This document shows positions 45,401 to 56,532 of a DNA stretch of 64,000 nt, one piece after another (the first letter of the stretch is position 1; each line of letters opens with the position of its first letter). A program made the translations under genes and the position numbers. This DNA is from Pseudoalteromonas marina. Its GTDB lineage: Bacteria > Pseudomonadota > Gammaproteobacteria > Enterobacterales > Alteromonadaceae. Below the pieces are notes generated by a model. It saw nothing but the letters and a program-made list of their open reading frames with translations. It was not told where the DNA came from and made no database searches. The stretch covers positions 1,054,001 to 1,118,000 of the forward strand of contig NZ_AHCB03000005.1 in NCBI RefSeq assembly GCF_000238335.3, given 5' to 3'.

Positions 45401-46890
45401 ATCCAAAGGCACTAGTATCAGTAAAACTAGTGTCGGAACCAGGTGTTGGCACCATAGCAACAGGTGTAGCTAAAGCATATGCTGATTTAATTACTATATC
45501 TGGCTACGACGGCGGCACAGGCGCAAGCCCGCTAACATCAGTAAAATATGCAGGCAGCCCATGGGAACTAGGTCTAGCTGAAACACAGCAAGCCCTTGTA
45601 GAAAATGGCCTTCGTCATCGTATTCGTTTGCAAACAGATGGTGGTTTAAAAACAGGTTTAGATATTATTAAAGCTGCTATTTTAGGTGCTGAAAGCTTTG
45701 GTTTTGGTACAGGCCCTATGGTGGCATTAGGGTGTAAATATCTACGTATTTGTCATCTAAATAACTGTGCAACCGGTGTTGCAACCCAAGACGAAACACT
45801 TCGTCAAAAGCATTACCATGGCTTACCTGAAATGGCGATGAACTATTTTAAGTTTATTGCACAAGAAGCGCGTGAAATCATGGCAAGCTTAGGTGTTGCA
45901 AACTTAACTGATTTAATTGGTCGTCTTGATTTACTTGAAGCAATTGAGGGCAAAACAGCCAAACAGAAAAAGATAGATTTATCTTCTGTTATTGCGCAGC
46001 CAAACAATCCAACAGGCGAAACGTTATTTTGTAGCGCGCCAAATAGCTCACATTATTTAGGCGAGCTTAACGAAAGCCTATTAGGAAAAGCGCAAGAAGC
46101 AATAGATGCTTCAAGTGGTATTTCACTTGTTAGCCGAATTTGTAATACAGACCGTTCAGTTGGTGCTATGTTATCTGGCTACATTGCTGATAAACATGGA
46201 AATCAGGGGATGGCGGCTGACCCGGTAGCAATCGAGCTCCATGGCACGGCTGGTCAATCGTTTGGTGTTTGGAACGCAGGTGGTCTTGAAATGACCCTCG
46301 TTGGTGACGCTAATGACTACGTTGGTAAAGGCATGGCTGGTGGCAAGTTAGTTATTCGTCCGCCAGTGGGTTCATCATTTGAAAGTCATAAAGCAACGAT
46401 TATTGGTAATACCTGCTTATACGGTGCAACGGGCGGTAAATTGTTTGCTGCAGGTTGCGCAGGTGAGCGCTTCGCAGTTCGTAATTCAGGCGTGCAAGCA
46501 GTTGTTGAAGGCGTTGGCGATAATGGTTGTGAATACATGACCGGTGGTGTTGTGTGTGTGCTTGGTAATGTGGGTGTTAACTTTGGTGCGGGTATGACCG
46601 GTGGTTTTGCCTATGTTTTAGATGAGCGAAACGACTTTGAAAAACGCATAAACCCAGAGCTTGTTGAAGTTGTGACATTAGAAGCGTTAACGTCACACCA
46701 AGAGCATTTACGTGGATTAATTGCTGAGCATTTAGAGCTAACAGGCTCATGCAGAGCAGAAAGTATTTTAGCTAATTTTGAGCTCTACTTACCTATGTTT
46801 AAATTAGTAAAACCTAAATCAAGTGACGTAAAAAGTTTACTCGGGCACCGCGCCCGTAGTAGTGCCGAACTACGTGTTCAGGCGCAATAA
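42433..46890 (+). CDS. gltB: Glutamate synthase (NADPH) large subunit
   Basis: A 1485-residue enzyme making two glutamates from glutamine and 2-oxoglutarate. The ATG at 42433 sits after a very strong purine-rich site (GGGGAGGGG). It gives an 11-residue propeptide before CGFGLIA, whose Cys12 becomes the N-terminal nucleophile of the glutaminase domain (to about 430). The FMN synthase domain (about 830-1200) has a 3Fe-4S cluster at Cys1101, Cys1107 and Cys1112. The GXGXG helix domain follows. The gene is co-transcribed with gltD (9-bp gap). It is central to nitrogen assimilation; ArgR control is suggested by the ARG boxes upstream. Confidence 0.98.
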   Translation: MLYDSKLEKENCGFGLIAQVNGQASHRLIRTAITGLDRMQHRGGISADGKTGDGCGLLLQKPDSFFRAIASEHNWHLGKNYAVGMIFLNSDPVLAQAAKEILSEELEKETLNILGWREVPTDPSMLGPIAVQQLPGFEQIFVSAPEGWRSKDLERRLYVARRRAEKRLADDESFYIASLSGLVTIYKGLMMPADLPNFYLDLADIRMTSAICVFHQRFSTNTQPRWPLAQPFRYLAHNGEINTIEGNRQWARARSYKFSSPLIPDLQSAAPFVNETGSDSSSLDNMLELFLAGGMDLFRAMRMLVPPAWQKNRAMDDDLRAFYDFNSMHMEPWDGPAGIVMSDGRFAACNLDRNGLRPARYVITQDGFITLASEVGIWDYTADEVVEKGRVGPGELLVIDTKLGKIWHSDEIDQDLKSRHPYKSWLEENVKRLTPFEELKEQDAGNRSFDDETLAKYQKMFGYTNEELDSVIRVMGENGQEATGSMGDDTPFAVLSEGHRSLYDYFRQKFAQVTNPPIDPLRENHVMSLATCIGSEQNVFNETTGHAKRLQFDTPILMYADMQQLLNADEAHYSYCKIDITYTVEEGLENAVKRICDKAKEKAAAGSIMLILTDRNFDDVNLPIPAAMAVGAVQKCLVDNNLRCESNIIIETGSVRDPHQFAVLLGFGATAIYPYLAYESLVAMSDSKIIDKSYCEVTLAYRKAVNKGLYKIMSKMGISTVASYRCSMLFEAVGLSDAVVDMCFKGVASRIKGACFTDFDDDQQSLHKLALSKRKLLSHGGLFKYVHGGEYHAYNPDVIQTLQVAVRSGEYRDYNEYAKLVNNRPISTLRDMLALKLPENGISIDDVEPAEALYKRFDSAAMSIGALSPEAHEALAIAMNRLGGCSNSGEGGEDKLRYGTEKNSRIKQVASGRFGVTPHYLRSADVIQIKVAQGAKPGEGGQLPGEKVTPYIAKLRYSVPGVTLISPPPHHDIYSIEDLAQLIFDLKQVNPKALVSVKLVSEPGVGTIATGVAKAYADLITISGYDGGTGASPLTSVKYAGSPWELGLAETQQALVENGLRHRIRLQTDGGLKTGLDIIKAAILGAESFGFGTGPMVALGCKYLRICHLNNCATGVATQDETLRQKHYHGLPEMAMNYFKFIAQEAREIMASLGVANLTDLIGRLDLLEAIEGKTAKQKKIDLSSVIAQPNNPTGETLFCSAPNSSHYLGELNESLLGKAQEAIDASSGISLVSRICNTDRSVGAMLSGYIADKHGNQGMAADPVAIELHGTAGQSFGVWNAGGLEMTLVGDANDYVGKGMAGGKLVIRPPVGSSFESHKATIIGNTCLYGATGGKLFAAGCAGERFAVRNSGVQAVVEGVGDNGCEYMTGGVVCVLGNVGVNFGAGMTGGFAYVLDERNDFEKRINPELVEVVTLEALTSHQEHLRGLIAEHLELTGSCRAESILANFELYLPMFKLVKPKSSDVKSLLGHRARSSAELRVQAQ

Positions 46891-48315
<1,425 letters not shown>

Positions 48316-48342
48316 TTTAATATTTTCAGAAATCGACAATTT

Positions 48343-48370
48343 AAAAGCAAGCCAAGTGGCTTGCTTTTTT
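48343..48370 (+). terminator. Rho-independent terminator of gltBD
   Basis: AAAGCAAGCC and GGCTTGCTTT pair around a 4-nt loop and run into T6. Confidence 0.93.
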
Positions 48371-48637
48371 GTGCTTGAAACGATTTAGGTACCATTTATT
48401 TTTAACCATTTTATTTTCGATGATAATTTGGTCGTATTACCAAGCTACACTCATGAATAGTTTTAAGATTCATAAAGTTAAAATTTTCTAAAAAAGGTAC
48501 TAGTATTAATTTTACATCAGTAATACTTTAATCTTGATTTAACTGTTGAAAAAGGGGAGTATTGAGTGTTACTCAGAAAAATTGGTGATAACTTTGCTGA
48601 AAATTAACTCAATAATATAAGAAAAATAGCGCTTATT
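48371..48637. other. Intergenic DNA before the membrane GGDEF gene
   Basis: No gene is seen. A dyad AGTATTA(12 nt)TAATACT lies at 48503-48528. It probably contains the promoter of the following gene; no consensus was clear. Confidence 0.4.
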
Positions 48638-49660
48638 ATGCATGAACATTCAAATAATCCAGAAAGAAAACTAATAGTTAGATTTTTCTCATCAATAGGC
48701 TTTATAGCAACCTTGGTGATGGGCTGCATTGCATTGACCAACAGCGATTATTTTTTATTTTTTACCTTAATATGTTCTTCGCTAATTTACGCATGGGCGC
48801 TTAGTGTTTATAAAAACCTTGAAAAGTCAGCTAGTGCTATCCTATATAACCTTTATGCATTGATGATTTACCTTGTTTTAACTGGAGGCGCGCAGGGAAC
48901 CGGTCCGATTTGGATATTCATAGTTTCGCCAGTCACATTTTCAATTAGAGGCTTAAAGCGCGGTATCGTTGATATTGTTTTGTTTTTATTAGCGGTTATA
49001 TTAGCTTTTTATTGTGCGCATACCTTTAGTATTTATAACTATCTACCGGATCAATTTCCCTATCGAGTTATATTTTCATTTATTATTGTCGCAATGTTGA
49101 GTGGCTTTTATGAAAACTCAAGGGAAAAATACAATCAAAAAATATTAGCACTGAGTAAAAAAAATGAACTGTTGGCGACTATTGACCCTTTAACGGGGTT
49201 ACCAAACAGACGCTTTACAATGAATAAGCTTAGTGAATTTAAATTAGCGCTCACGAAGGAGCAAACACCGTTTGTACTTATTTTGTGCGATGTAGACAAC
49301 TTTAAAAAAGTTAACGACGAGTACGGGCATAGTTTTGGTGATGAAGCGCTCATACACTTAGCTAATATTTTAAAGCAACATATTCCTAATAATGCCGTTG
49401 CATCACGCTGGGGCGGGGAAGAGTTTTTGATTGCAATTCCTAATGTATTTAACGCAAAGGGCGTAGAAATCTCAAATAAAATACATGCCGCGCTAAAACA
49501 ATTTCCGGTTAATACATCTTTTGCGAGCTTAAGCTTAACGATTAGTATGGGGGTTGTTCAATCCCATGAAAGCGATTCTATAGACATTGATATCAAGCGC
49601 GCAGATGAATTGCTTTATAAAGCTAAAGAGCAAGGTAAAAATAGGACTTGCTCAGAGTAG
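48638..49660 (+). CDS. Membrane-bound GGDEF diguanylate cyclase
   Basis: A 340-residue protein. Five or six hydrophobic helices occupy about residues 12-155, then a GGDEF domain begins at DPLTGLPNRR. The active site is GGEEF (in RWGGEEF). The five residues before it are not preceded by RxxD, so the product-inhibition site is missing, unlike the two other cyclases in the window. It would make c-di-GMP at the inner membrane without this feedback. The sensory input of the membrane part is unknown. The gene stands alone, facing a small membrane-protein gene. Confidence 0.9.
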   Translation: MHEHSNNPERKLIVRFFSSIGFIATLVMGCIALTNSDYFLFFTLICSSLIYAWALSVYKNLEKSASAILYNLYALMIYLVLTGGAQGTGPIWIFIVSPVTFSIRGLKRGIVDIVLFLLAVILAFYCAHTFSIYNYLPDQFPYRVIFSFIIVAMLSGFYENSREKYNQKILALSKKNELLATIDPLTGLPNRRFTMNKLSEFKLALTKEQTPFVLILCDVDNFKKVNDEYGHSFGDEALIHLANILKQHIPNNAVASRWGGEEFLIAIPNVFNAKGVEISNKIHAALKQFPVNTSFASLSLTISMGVVQSHESDSIDIDIKRADELLYKAKEQGKNRTCSE

Positions 49661-49665
49661 TTTTA

Positions 49666-49989
49666 TTATTCCATTGAGAACGAATCAAGTGTTGATTTAA
49701 CTTTAGCAATACGTCTTTTTAAACTCATGTAACAAAATACATTACACAGTATTTGGGTGAGCAAAACACATGTATAACTAAAAATTAAATTATTCGAATT
49801 ACCATCCTGGTAACTCATTAAATTGTAAACACTAAGAATAAGCTGAACGAATAACGTTACATTTAAAAAGCTCATTAAGTGTTTCTTGAATTGTGTGTGT
49901 TTATATCGGCTAAATAAAGTTAACAATATACTAATTAAAACCAGTAGACAGCTTACAATAATAAGAATTAAAGCAGTATTAGTAATCAT
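49666..49989 (-). CDS. Hypothetical 107-residue membrane protein
   Basis: About three hydrophobic helices (residues 6-26, 41-60 and 69-90) are connected by short basic loops, and the tail is charged (KRRIAKVKSTLDSF). I do not recognise the family. It starts at 49989 and converges on the membrane diguanylate cyclase with only five bases between stops. Composition is like its neighbours. Coding status is supported by length and helical pattern only. Confidence 0.6.
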   Translation of the reverse strand: MITNTALILIIVSCLLVLISILLTLFSRYKHTQFKKHLMSFLNVTLFVQLILSVYNLMSYQDGNSNNLIFSYTCVLLTQILCNVFCYMSLKRRIAKVKSTLDSFSME

Positions 49990-50037
49990 ATAAAGGCCTT
50001 GCTGAAAATTGAAACCCTAGTTGGTTATTAATTAAAC

Positions 50038-51717
50038 CTAAATTACACATGCGCTTTTTATTAACTCTTTTGCGTTTGCTTTTGCTGTTTTACTAACATT
50101 GTCGCCGCCAAGCAACCTTGCTATTTCGTCTACTCTACCATCTTTTGTTAGTGCCAGCATATTGGTAAAGGTTTCACCTTTAGCAATTTCTTTTGCTACA
50201 AAAAATTGCTGATGCGCACTACTTGCAACCTGCGGCAAATGGGTAACACAGATCACCTGAGTCGATTTACCAAGTTGCCTTAATAACTTTCCAACAGCAG
50301 AGGCTGTAGGTCCAGAAATACCTACGTCTACTTCATCAAATATCAATGTTGGTGTTGTTACTTTTTGGGCAATAATAACCTGAATGGCTAAGCTAATACG
50401 CGAAAGCTCACCACCAGACGCCACCTTAGCCAAAGGCTGAAGGGGCTGCCCTGGGTTGGTCGATACTAAAAACGAAACGCTATCATGCCCTAAAAGATTG
50501 GGGGCGCGCTCAGGATCTTCAGTAAGCGATATTTCAAATACACCATTTTCCATGGATAAATTTGCCATACTTTCGCTTATTAAGGTGTTTAAGGTATTAG
50601 CATAACTTCTGCGGCTAATACTTAGCGCTTCACTTGCTTGCTTGTAGTCAAGCAATGCATCGTTTATTTCAGAGTCAAGTTGCTCCAAACGCGAACTATT
50701 ATTACTAATTGACTCGAGTTCTTTTGAAATTGACTGATGAAATTCAACTAATCCTTGCGGTTTTATATGGTGCTTACGAGCTAAGTCCATTGCGCCACTT
50801 AACCTATTTTCTATCTCTGTTAAACGGGCTGGGTCTAAATCAACTTGTTCCGTATAATTGCGAATTTCTCGGCTAGCTTCTTCTACTTGAACAGCAGCTT
50901 CTTCTAGCATTGCTGCCACACTTGCTAAGCTTTCATCATATTGTGCTAAATCTGCAAATTGTTGTGCGCTGTGCTGTAAAACAGAACACGCGCTTTGTTC
51001 TTCACCTTCATATAGGTATTGCAGCTCTTTTTGACATGACTCTAAAATGGTTTGGCTATTACTTAGCTTGTAATGTTCGACTTCAATTTGTTCAAACTCA
51101 CCGTCTTGTAACGCAAACTCGTCAAGTTCTGCCACTTGGTATTCTAGTAGCTGTTTTTGAGCGGCTTGTTGTAATTGCTGTTGCTCAAGCTGTTTAAATT
51201 CTTTTTGAAGGTTGGCGAATTGTTTATAACTTTCAGTTACTTTTACAACTAAGTCTTGATGGCCAGCATATGCATCAAGTAGTTGTAATTGATGTTCAGC
51301 TTTTAAAAGGTGTTGATGAGCGTGTTGTCCATGTATAGAAATTAAATACTGGCCAAGTTCTTTGAGCTGAGATGCAGTTACTGAGCTGCCATTAATATAG
51401 CTTTTACTGCGACCATTTTTGCAAACAACGCGTCTAAGTAAGCAATCATTATCAGTACTGGTCAGAAAATGTTGCTCTAAAAAAGCCTGAGCGAGCGGGA
51501 GTGCGCTTATATCAAATTGAGCACATACTTCAGCTTTGTCTGCAGAAGGTCGTACAGCAGAGGCTTCAGCGCGCTCGCCTAAACACAATGAAAGTGCATC
51601 AATGGCAATCGATTTACCCGCGCCGGTTTCACCCGTGATCGCCGTCATGCCGTTATGCCATTCAGTGCTTAAGTTACTTACAATTGCAAAGTTTTTAATT
51701 TCTAAACCAACTAACAT
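50038..51717 (-). CDS. recN: DNA repair protein RecN
   Basis: A 559-residue SMC-like ATPase acting in double-strand break repair. Walker A GETGAGKS lies in the N-terminal half-domain, and a long coiled coil (about 155-390) with many Gln and Glu follows. The ABC signature SGGELSRISLAIQ and Walker B LIFDEVDVGISG are in the C-terminal part. The length matches E. coli RecN. A LexA box was not identified in the short upstream region. The gene lies after nadK and a small membrane-protein gene on the same strand. Confidence 0.97.
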   Translation of the reverse strand: MLVGLEIKNFAIVSNLSTEWHNGMTAITGETGAGKSIAIDALSLCLGERAEASAVRPSADKAEVCAQFDISALPLAQAFLEQHFLTSTDNDCLLRRVVCKNGRSKSYINGSSVTASQLKELGQYLISIHGQHAHQHLLKAEHQLQLLDAYAGHQDLVVKVTESYKQFANLQKEFKQLEQQQLQQAAQKQLLEYQVAELDEFALQDGEFEQIEVEHYKLSNSQTILESCQKELQYLYEGEEQSACSVLQHSAQQFADLAQYDESLASVAAMLEEAAVQVEEASREIRNYTEQVDLDPARLTEIENRLSGAMDLARKHHIKPQGLVEFHQSISKELESISNNSSRLEQLDSEINDALLDYKQASEALSISRRSYANTLNTLISESMANLSMENGVFEISLTEDPERAPNLLGHDSVSFLVSTNPGQPLQPLAKVASGGELSRISLAIQVIIAQKVTTPTLIFDEVDVGISGPTASAVGKLLRQLGKSTQVICVTHLPQVASSAHQQFFVAKEIAKGETFTNMLALTKDGRVDEIARLLGGDNVSKTAKANAKELIKSACVI

Positions 51718-51792
51718 ACTGTTTATCCATCCAGTTAATTAACTGGTAATTTATACAGTGTTTAGCTTTTTTGCAAATTAATTTTTTATTAT

Positions 51793-52350
51793 TTAGGCAA
51801 TATTAACATGTTGATTGAGTTGGTTGTTTGGGTCTTGATTTTCTGGGATGTATTCATTTTCTTCATTATCAAGGGGTTGTAGCAAGTCGTTGGTTTTAAT
51901 TAATTCGATAAGGTTTGGTAACGCTTCTGAGTAAAACGTTTTGTTATACGAGATACCTTGCTGTGGAAGTTCAGACACAAAATACTGGATATTTTCTTCC
52001 AAACTTTGGCCATTGCCCGTTTGGTTCGCTTTAGTCAGTTCGTTAGATAAAGTATTGATTAATAGATCAGATACATCTTCAAGGGTTTGCAAATTTTCGT
52101 CGGTATGCTTTTGAACTACAAAAAAGTTAGAAACGATTGCTTGAATTCGAGGTGCGTATTTAGGGCGAAGAATTTTCGCTTCTACTAGCTCATTTAATTT
52201 TGACTTTAGACGGGCGCCAACTTGTGATACACGTTCGTTAAATTGCTTTTTTTGAGCTTCAATTGCTTTGCGACGATTGCTTTCTATTTTTAAGTAGGTT
52301 GCTAGAAGTGTAATTAACAGTAGCAAGGCAAAAAAAACGACATATGTCAT
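51793..52350 (-). CDS. Hypothetical 185-residue membrane-anchored protein
   Basis: One N-terminal helix (about 4-22) is followed by a charged, helical cytosolic or periplasmic part and an acidic, Asn/Gln-rich tail (about 165-185). No enzyme motif is seen. I do not recognise the family. It lies between recN and nadK on the same strand, 75 bp from recN, so a shared transcript is possible. Orientation of the soluble part is not determined. Confidence 0.75.
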   Translation of the reverse strand: MTYVVFFALLLLITLLATYLKIESNRRKAIEAQKKQFNERVSQVGARLKSKLNELVEAKILRPKYAPRIQAIVSNFFVVQKHTDENLQTLEDVSDLLINTLSNELTKANQTGNGQSLEENIQYFVSELPQQGISYNKTFYSEALPNLIELIKTNDLLQPLDNEENEYIPENQDPNNQLNQHVNIA

Positions 52351-52428
52351 TGCTATTTGTTCCTAAAAATTGGTGTATTATTGTTGTAATCTGCATTTTG
52401 CGCTAAAGACAACGCTTTAGCAATAAAA

Positions 52429-53313
52429 TTAGTATAAACGACTGCCCCAATTTAATTTCGTACGTAAAACGTTGTAGTAAGAGTAGTTTTTTGGATGAAT
52501 TAACCGCAATTTTTTATCTGCTTTTTTAATGACGACTTCATCACCAGGTAAAACGGCAAGCACAACGTGGCTGTCGCAGCTGACTTGCAAGCTGTCAGTA
52601 TTGTCTAAACTAAGTTTTAGCCTCACTTCGTTATCGGCATCTACCACTAATGGCCTGCTTGATAACGTGTGCGGAAACATAGGCACCAAAGATATTGCAT
52701 TTAGTTCAGGCGTTAATATTGGACCGCCACCAGAAAGTGAGTAAGCAGTTGATCCTGTTGGCGTAGATACAATTAGCCCATCAGAGCGCTGAGAGAATAC
52801 AAAGTCGCTATTTATAAATGCCTCAAACTCAATCATATGAGCCACTTTATCTGCATGTAATACGGCTTCGTTTACCGCTAAATTGGCACTTTTTAGTTCA
52901 TTGTGACGATAAACTTCTACTTCCAATAAAAAGCGATTTTCTTCAATATACTCACCACTTAAAACATGCTCTAGGCTAGCTTCAAAACCTTCAGGGTTTA
53001 AGTCGGTTAAAAAACCAAGGTTACCTCGGTTAACGCCAATTACAGCAATGTTAAAACGAGCAAGCACGCGCGCAGCTCCTAACATATTTCCGTCACCGCC
53101 AACCACAATTGCAAGGTCGGCTTGCTCTCCTAAATCAACCAGTTTAACAAGGTTTTCTTTGGGTACATCGACTAACTGTCCGCCAGTGCGCTTTTCAACA
53201 ATCACTTCAAAACCAAGTGCCAGTAGAAATGTATGCAAACGCTGCAAAGTGGCAGCCGCTTTTGGGTGGTTTGGTTTGCCAATAAGGCCAATAGTATTGA
53301 AAGGAGAGTTCAT
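52429..53313 (-). CDS. nadK: NAD kinase
   Basis: A 294-residue cytosolic enzyme making NADP from NAD and ATP. The GGDGN motif (VVGGDGNML) with the catalytic Asp, the [10 protein letters not shown] block and the SGGGP / TPTGSTAYS segments are diagnostic. The ATG at 53311-53313 ([15 protein letters not shown]) matches the family start better than the upstream ATG at 53361, which would add 16 unrelated residues. The gene is divergent from the hrcA-like gene. Confidence 0.95.
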   Translation of the reverse strand: MNSPFNTIGLIGKPNHPKAAATLQRLHTFLLALGFEVIVEKRTGGQLVDVPKENLVKLVDLGEQADLAIVVGGDGNMLGAARVLARFNIAVIGVNRGNLGFLTDLNPEGFEASLEHVLSGEYIEENRFLLEVEVYRHNELKSANLAVNEAVLHADKVAHMIEFEAFINSDFVFSQRSDGLIVSTPTGSTAYSLSGGGPILTPELNAISLVPMFPHTLSSRPLVVDADNEVRLKLSLDNTDSLQVSCDSHVVLAVLPGDEVVIKKADKKLRLIHPKNYSYYNVLRTKLNWGSRLY

Positions 53314-53453
53314 AATCTGCACACTAAAAATTTTGATGTTTGTAGAGTAACTCAAAAGCAAAGTGTTTGAAAATACAGATTTTACCTAAATGAGTATGAT
53401 TCAATTTAGTTTAAAATAAATTTGTTTTATATTGTTCAACAAAGGGGAAATGA

Positions 53454-53482
53454 CTTGAAATAGCAGCAAATGCCCCGATATA
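53454..53482 (+). promoter_or_regulatory. Sigma-32 (RpoH) promoter of the hrcA-like gene
   Basis: CTTGAAA at 53454-53460 is perfect; after 12 bases, CCCCGATAT matches the -10 with one change. The start of transcription would fall at about 53488-53490, at the first possible ATG of the gene. Confidence 0.8.
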
Positions 53483-53509
53483 CCTTTCATGCAACAAGAT
53501 GTAGATATC

Positions 53510-54454
53510 ATGAAATTAAATCCGCGCGATCAGCAAATATTTTCAGCTGTAATGAACATGTACTGTAACGGTGAGGGATTGCCCGTTCCATCAACAAAAA
53601 TTGCCAAGCTAAAAAGCATGGCTGTGTGTTCAGCAACCGTTCGTAATGCAATGGCCCGTCTTGAAAAAGTAGGTTTATTGTATTCCCCCCACACTTCTGC
53701 AGGACGAGTACCTACAGATGAAGGGTTTAATTATTGGTTTGATGAGTTTTTTCCATTATCAGATATTGCTAGTTACTGGGAGCCAGAGCAAGCACAGCTA
53801 GTTGAATTGGCACATGGCTTGAGTCAAAAGTATCAGGTATGCTGTTGTGTTGGTTTACCGCAAGTAAGCTCACAGCATGTATTTAGGGTTGAAGTACTTG
53901 ATTTTGATTCTACCGATTGGCTTATTTTATTGATAGATCGAGCAGGCCAAAGCCATAATATTTGCATTGATAAACCACATGATGCTTCAGATACGGTTCG
54001 TTACCAGTTTGCAACGTGGTTAAATACAGTATTTAGTCAACAAACATTGATGGAAGGCTTGTATAGAATGCAAGCAATGGCAAACACAGCGCCTAAAAAC
54101 TGTCATGATTCACTTACTCAATGGACACGGCAGTTAAGTCAAAAGTTAGGTTCAGATAATAGTATTGTTGTGGGTGAAAACTACCTTTATAAAAAAATAA
54201 ATTGTGAGCAAAGCCTAAATATAGGCGTGTCATTTCTAAATTTTGTTGAAGATGCACTGGCATTTAAAAATGGTGTTTCGGTGATCAGCGGTAAAAAACT
54301 TCCGTTTAGTGAATGTAACGATCTAATAACCATCAGCGTTCCTTACTTTCAAAACCAAGAATACCAAAGCCGCTTTTGTATAATCTGCCCAAAATCAGCG
54401 CAAATAGAACAAATAATCCAAGAATTTAAATTAATTGAGTCATCGAACTCTTGA
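53510..54454 (+). CDS. hrcA: HrcA-family heat-shock transcriptional repressor
   Basis: A 314-residue protein. The N-terminal winged helix has the HrcA hallmark [19 protein letters not shown] followed by [18 protein letters not shown]-like middle and C-terminal domain completes the HrcA layout. HrcA is absent from enteric bacteria, so an HrcA-type gene next to grpE behind a sigma-32 promoter is uncommon. No CIRCE inverted repeat was found in the adjoining DNA. The Met at 53510 ([11 protein letters not shown]) is preferred; the ATG at 53489 lies only six bases beyond the -10 element and would be leaderless. grpE follows at 54513. Confidence 0.82.
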   Translation: MKLNPRDQQIFSAVMNMYCNGEGLPVPSTKIAKLKSMAVCSATVRNAMARLEKVGLLYSPHTSAGRVPTDEGFNYWFDEFFPLSDIASYWEPEQAQLVELAHGLSQKYQVCCCVGLPQVSSQHVFRVEVLDFDSTDWLILLIDRAGQSHNICIDKPHDASDTVRYQFATWLNTVFSQQTLMEGLYRMQAMANTAPKNCHDSLTQWTRQLSQKLGSDNSIVVGENYLYKKINCEQSLNIGVSFLNFVEDALAFKNGVSVISGKKLPFSECNDLITISVPYFQNQEYQSRFCIICPKSAQIEQIIQEFKLIESSNS

Positions 54455-54478
54455 ATCTTTTTATTCAATCCCCATAAT
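54450..54478 (+). promoter_or_regulatory. Sigma-32 (RpoH) promoter of grpE
   Basis: CTTGAAT at 54450-54456, 13 bases, then CCCCATAAT at 54470-54478. It overlaps the last codons of the hrcA-like gene and lies about 35 bp before the grpE start. Confidence 0.9.
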
Positions 54479-54512
54479 TACCGCAATTGAAAAGAATTGG
54501 AGCATGTATTTT

Positions 54513-55121
54513 ATGTCTGAGCAGACACAAAACCCAGAGCAAGAAGTAGAACTAAACGAAGAAATTGAACAAATGCAAGCAGATGTAGAAGCAGCCGTGG
54601 ATGCCGCTGAACAACATGCAGAAGAACAAAGCCCTGAAGCTGAAATTGCGATGCTTTACGCAGAGCTAGAAGCTGCTAAGCAAACTATTGCAGACCAAAA
54701 AGACGGTGTGATCCGTGCCGCTGCTGACGTTGACAACATTCGCCGTCGTGCTGCACAAGATGTAGAAAAAGCACACAAATTTGCACTTGAAAAGTTTGCT
54801 AACGAATTACTTCCTGTGATTGATAATCTTGAGCGCGCTATTGAGTTTTCTGATAAAGAAAACGAAACGTTAAAACCGTTGCTTGAAGGTATTGATATGA
54901 CGGTTAAAAGCTTTAACGATGCTGTTGCTAAATTCGGTGTTGAAATTGTTAACCCACAAGGCGAGCAATTTAACCCAGAGTTCCATCAAGCTATGTCAAT
55001 TCAGCCAAGCAACGATGTAACACCAAACACTGTGCTTGCTGTTATGCAAAAAGGCTACACATTAAATGGACGTTTATTACGCCCGGCAATGGTTATGGTT
55101 TCAAAAGCGGCTGACGCTTAA
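54513..55121 (+). CDS. grpE: Nucleotide exchange factor GrpE
   Basis: A 202-residue cytosolic partner of DnaK that releases ADP. An acidic N-terminus, a long coiled coil (about 35-100, with [21 protein letters not shown], a GrpE signature region) and a C-terminal beta part ending in [17 protein letters not shown] are clear. The start at 54513 has GGAG ten bases before it. The earlier in-frame ATGs (54435 and 54504) are either inside the hrcA-like gene or too close to the site. dnaK is not in this stretch. Confidence 0.96.
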   Translation: MSEQTQNPEQEVELNEEIEQMQADVEAAVDAAEQHAEEQSPEAEIAMLYAELEAAKQTIADQKDGVIRAAADVDNIRRRAAQDVEKAHKFALEKFANELLPVIDNLERAIEFSDKENETLKPLLEGIDMTVKSFNDAVAKFGVEIVNPQGEQFNPEFHQAMSIQPSNDVTPNTVLAVMQKGYTLNGRLLRPAMVMVSKAADA

Positions 55122-55140
55122 TTTAGCCGTTTAACACTTT

Positions 55141-55170
55141 AAAAATGCCTCAAATTGAGGCATTTTTTTT
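55141..55170. terminator. Bidirectional terminator between grpE and the Bcr/CflA gene
   Basis: AAAAATGCCTC and GAGGCATTTTT form an 11-bp stem with a 5-nt loop. It overlaps the stop region of the converging transporter gene. Confidence 0.92.
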
Positions 55171-56400
55171 GTCTTTTTTAAAATGAATTATTTGCACTAA
55201 TATCGTCAGTAGTACCGCGCTAAACATGAGGCTAGAAAACGGCACAGAGCTTTGAGCATGCATAACAGCAAGAATGGGGCCTACCAAGGCACCGCTGCCA
55301 AACCTAAGCGTACCAATAACGGCAGTAGCCGTGCCGGTGTTTTTTTCAAACTTCATGAGTATTAACGAATCTGCATTACTGGCAGTGACCCCTAAACTCA
55401 TCATTAATGGTGCAATTGCTGCCACTATATAATAAAGCGATAAATGTAAAATACTAAAAGTTAAAAGGCAAAATCCTGAAATAAAACCGCATACCAATCC
55501 AATATATAACATTTTGCGTGAACCAATACGCGGCACAATTCGTGTGTTTAAAAAGTTACCAAACATTAATGCCATCACATTAAAGGCAAATAATATCCCA
55601 AACAGTTGCTCCGACACTTTGTATAAGTCTAAATAAATAAAAGGTACTGAGGTTAAAAAGCAAAAAAAGCCAAACGATACAAACATTGAGCTTAAAATAT
55701 CGGCGCGTGCATCGGTATTACTCAAAACAGTTTTATAACTATCAAAAAATAAGGCTAACCCTTTTTTTTCGCTGGTATGAATAGGTATATCAATTAAATA
55801 TACTTGCACAAACACAAGTATTATAAAGCTGTAAGCTGCTAATACTAAAAATATTGTAGACCAAACAGAAAGCCCTAAAATAAAAGAGCCTACAGACGGT
55901 GCTATTAATGGTGCAACCATCATGATCATCGATACATACGACATACCTTTAGCCGTATTTTGCTGATAAATATGCCTAATGATTCCTGGCACGACCACCG
56001 TAGCAGCAGCACCAGTGAACGCTTGTATTGCCCTTAGTGTCCAAAAAGTATGAATTTCTGTTGTGAATGCTAACGCAGTAGAGGTTAAACCAAATAATGT
56101 TAAACCAATTTTAGCCAGTTTCCGGCGGCCAATTTGATCCGCTATAGGGCCAAAAAATAACATGCCCAATGAGTAACCTGCTAAATAAATACTTAGCGAT
56201 ATTTGTACATTTGGCATACTTGTTTGTAAATTGTTCGCAATAACCAACATTGCGGGCAAATACATATCAATTGCAAGGGGTGTAATAGCGACAATACTTG
56301 CCAATAAAGGTAATAAAATACGGGTATTAAAAGACGTAGACGAGGCGCCCATACATAAACTCAAGGTAACTAAAACAAGGGCTATAGTGTAGCAGGGCAT
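55150..56400 (-). CDS. Bcr/CflA family MFS drug efflux transporter
   Basis: A 416-residue inner-membrane protein with 12 predicted helices. The family's TPLAIDMYLPAM in helix 1 and the FFGPIADQIGRRKL loop after helix 2 mark the Bcr/CflA group of drug:proton antiporters. The start is unsure: the ATG at 56400 adds an extra hydrophobic stretch, while an ATG at 56352 (MGASSTSFNTRILLPL) resembles other members better; neither has a strong ribosome site. Substrates are not predictable. It converges on grpE. Confidence 0.88.
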   Translation of the reverse strand: MPCYTIALVLVTLSLCMGASSTSFNTRILLPLLASIVAITPLAIDMYLPAMLVIANNLQTSMPNVQISLSIYLAGYSLGMLFFGPIADQIGRRKLAKIGLTLFGLTSTALAFTTEIHTFWTLRAIQAFTGAAATVVVPGIIRHIYQQNTAKGMSYVSMIMMVAPLIAPSVGSFILGLSVWSTIFLVLAAYSFIILVFVQVYLIDIPIHTSEKKGLALFFDSYKTVLSNTDARADILSSMFVSFGFFCFLTSVPFIYLDLYKVSEQLFGILFAFNVMALMFGNFLNTRIVPRIGSRKMLYIGLVCGFISGFCLLTFSILHLSLYYIVAAIAPLMMSLGVTASNADSLILMKFEKNTGTATAVIGTLRFGSGALVGPILAVMHAQSSVPFSSLMFSAVLLTILVQIIHFKKDKKNASI

Positions 56401-56532
56401 CGTATATGTATAAACATAGTTTAGCCGGAACGTTACTTACTTCACCGCAAAGTACTTACCTTAAACCAATGATTTTAAACTGGCACTGTGTTTGCTATCC
56501 TACTTGCAGTATAAATGACTTAAGGTAATACA

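Noticed and set aside
53362..53509. CIRCE operator expected beside hrcA
   Set aside because: No TTAGCACTC-N9-GAGTGCTAA-type repeat was found; a sigma-32 promoter is there instead.
54435..54512. N-terminal extension of GrpE from an upstream ATG
   Set aside because: It lies within the hrcA-like gene and the sigma-32 promoter; the ribosome site fits the ATG at 54513.
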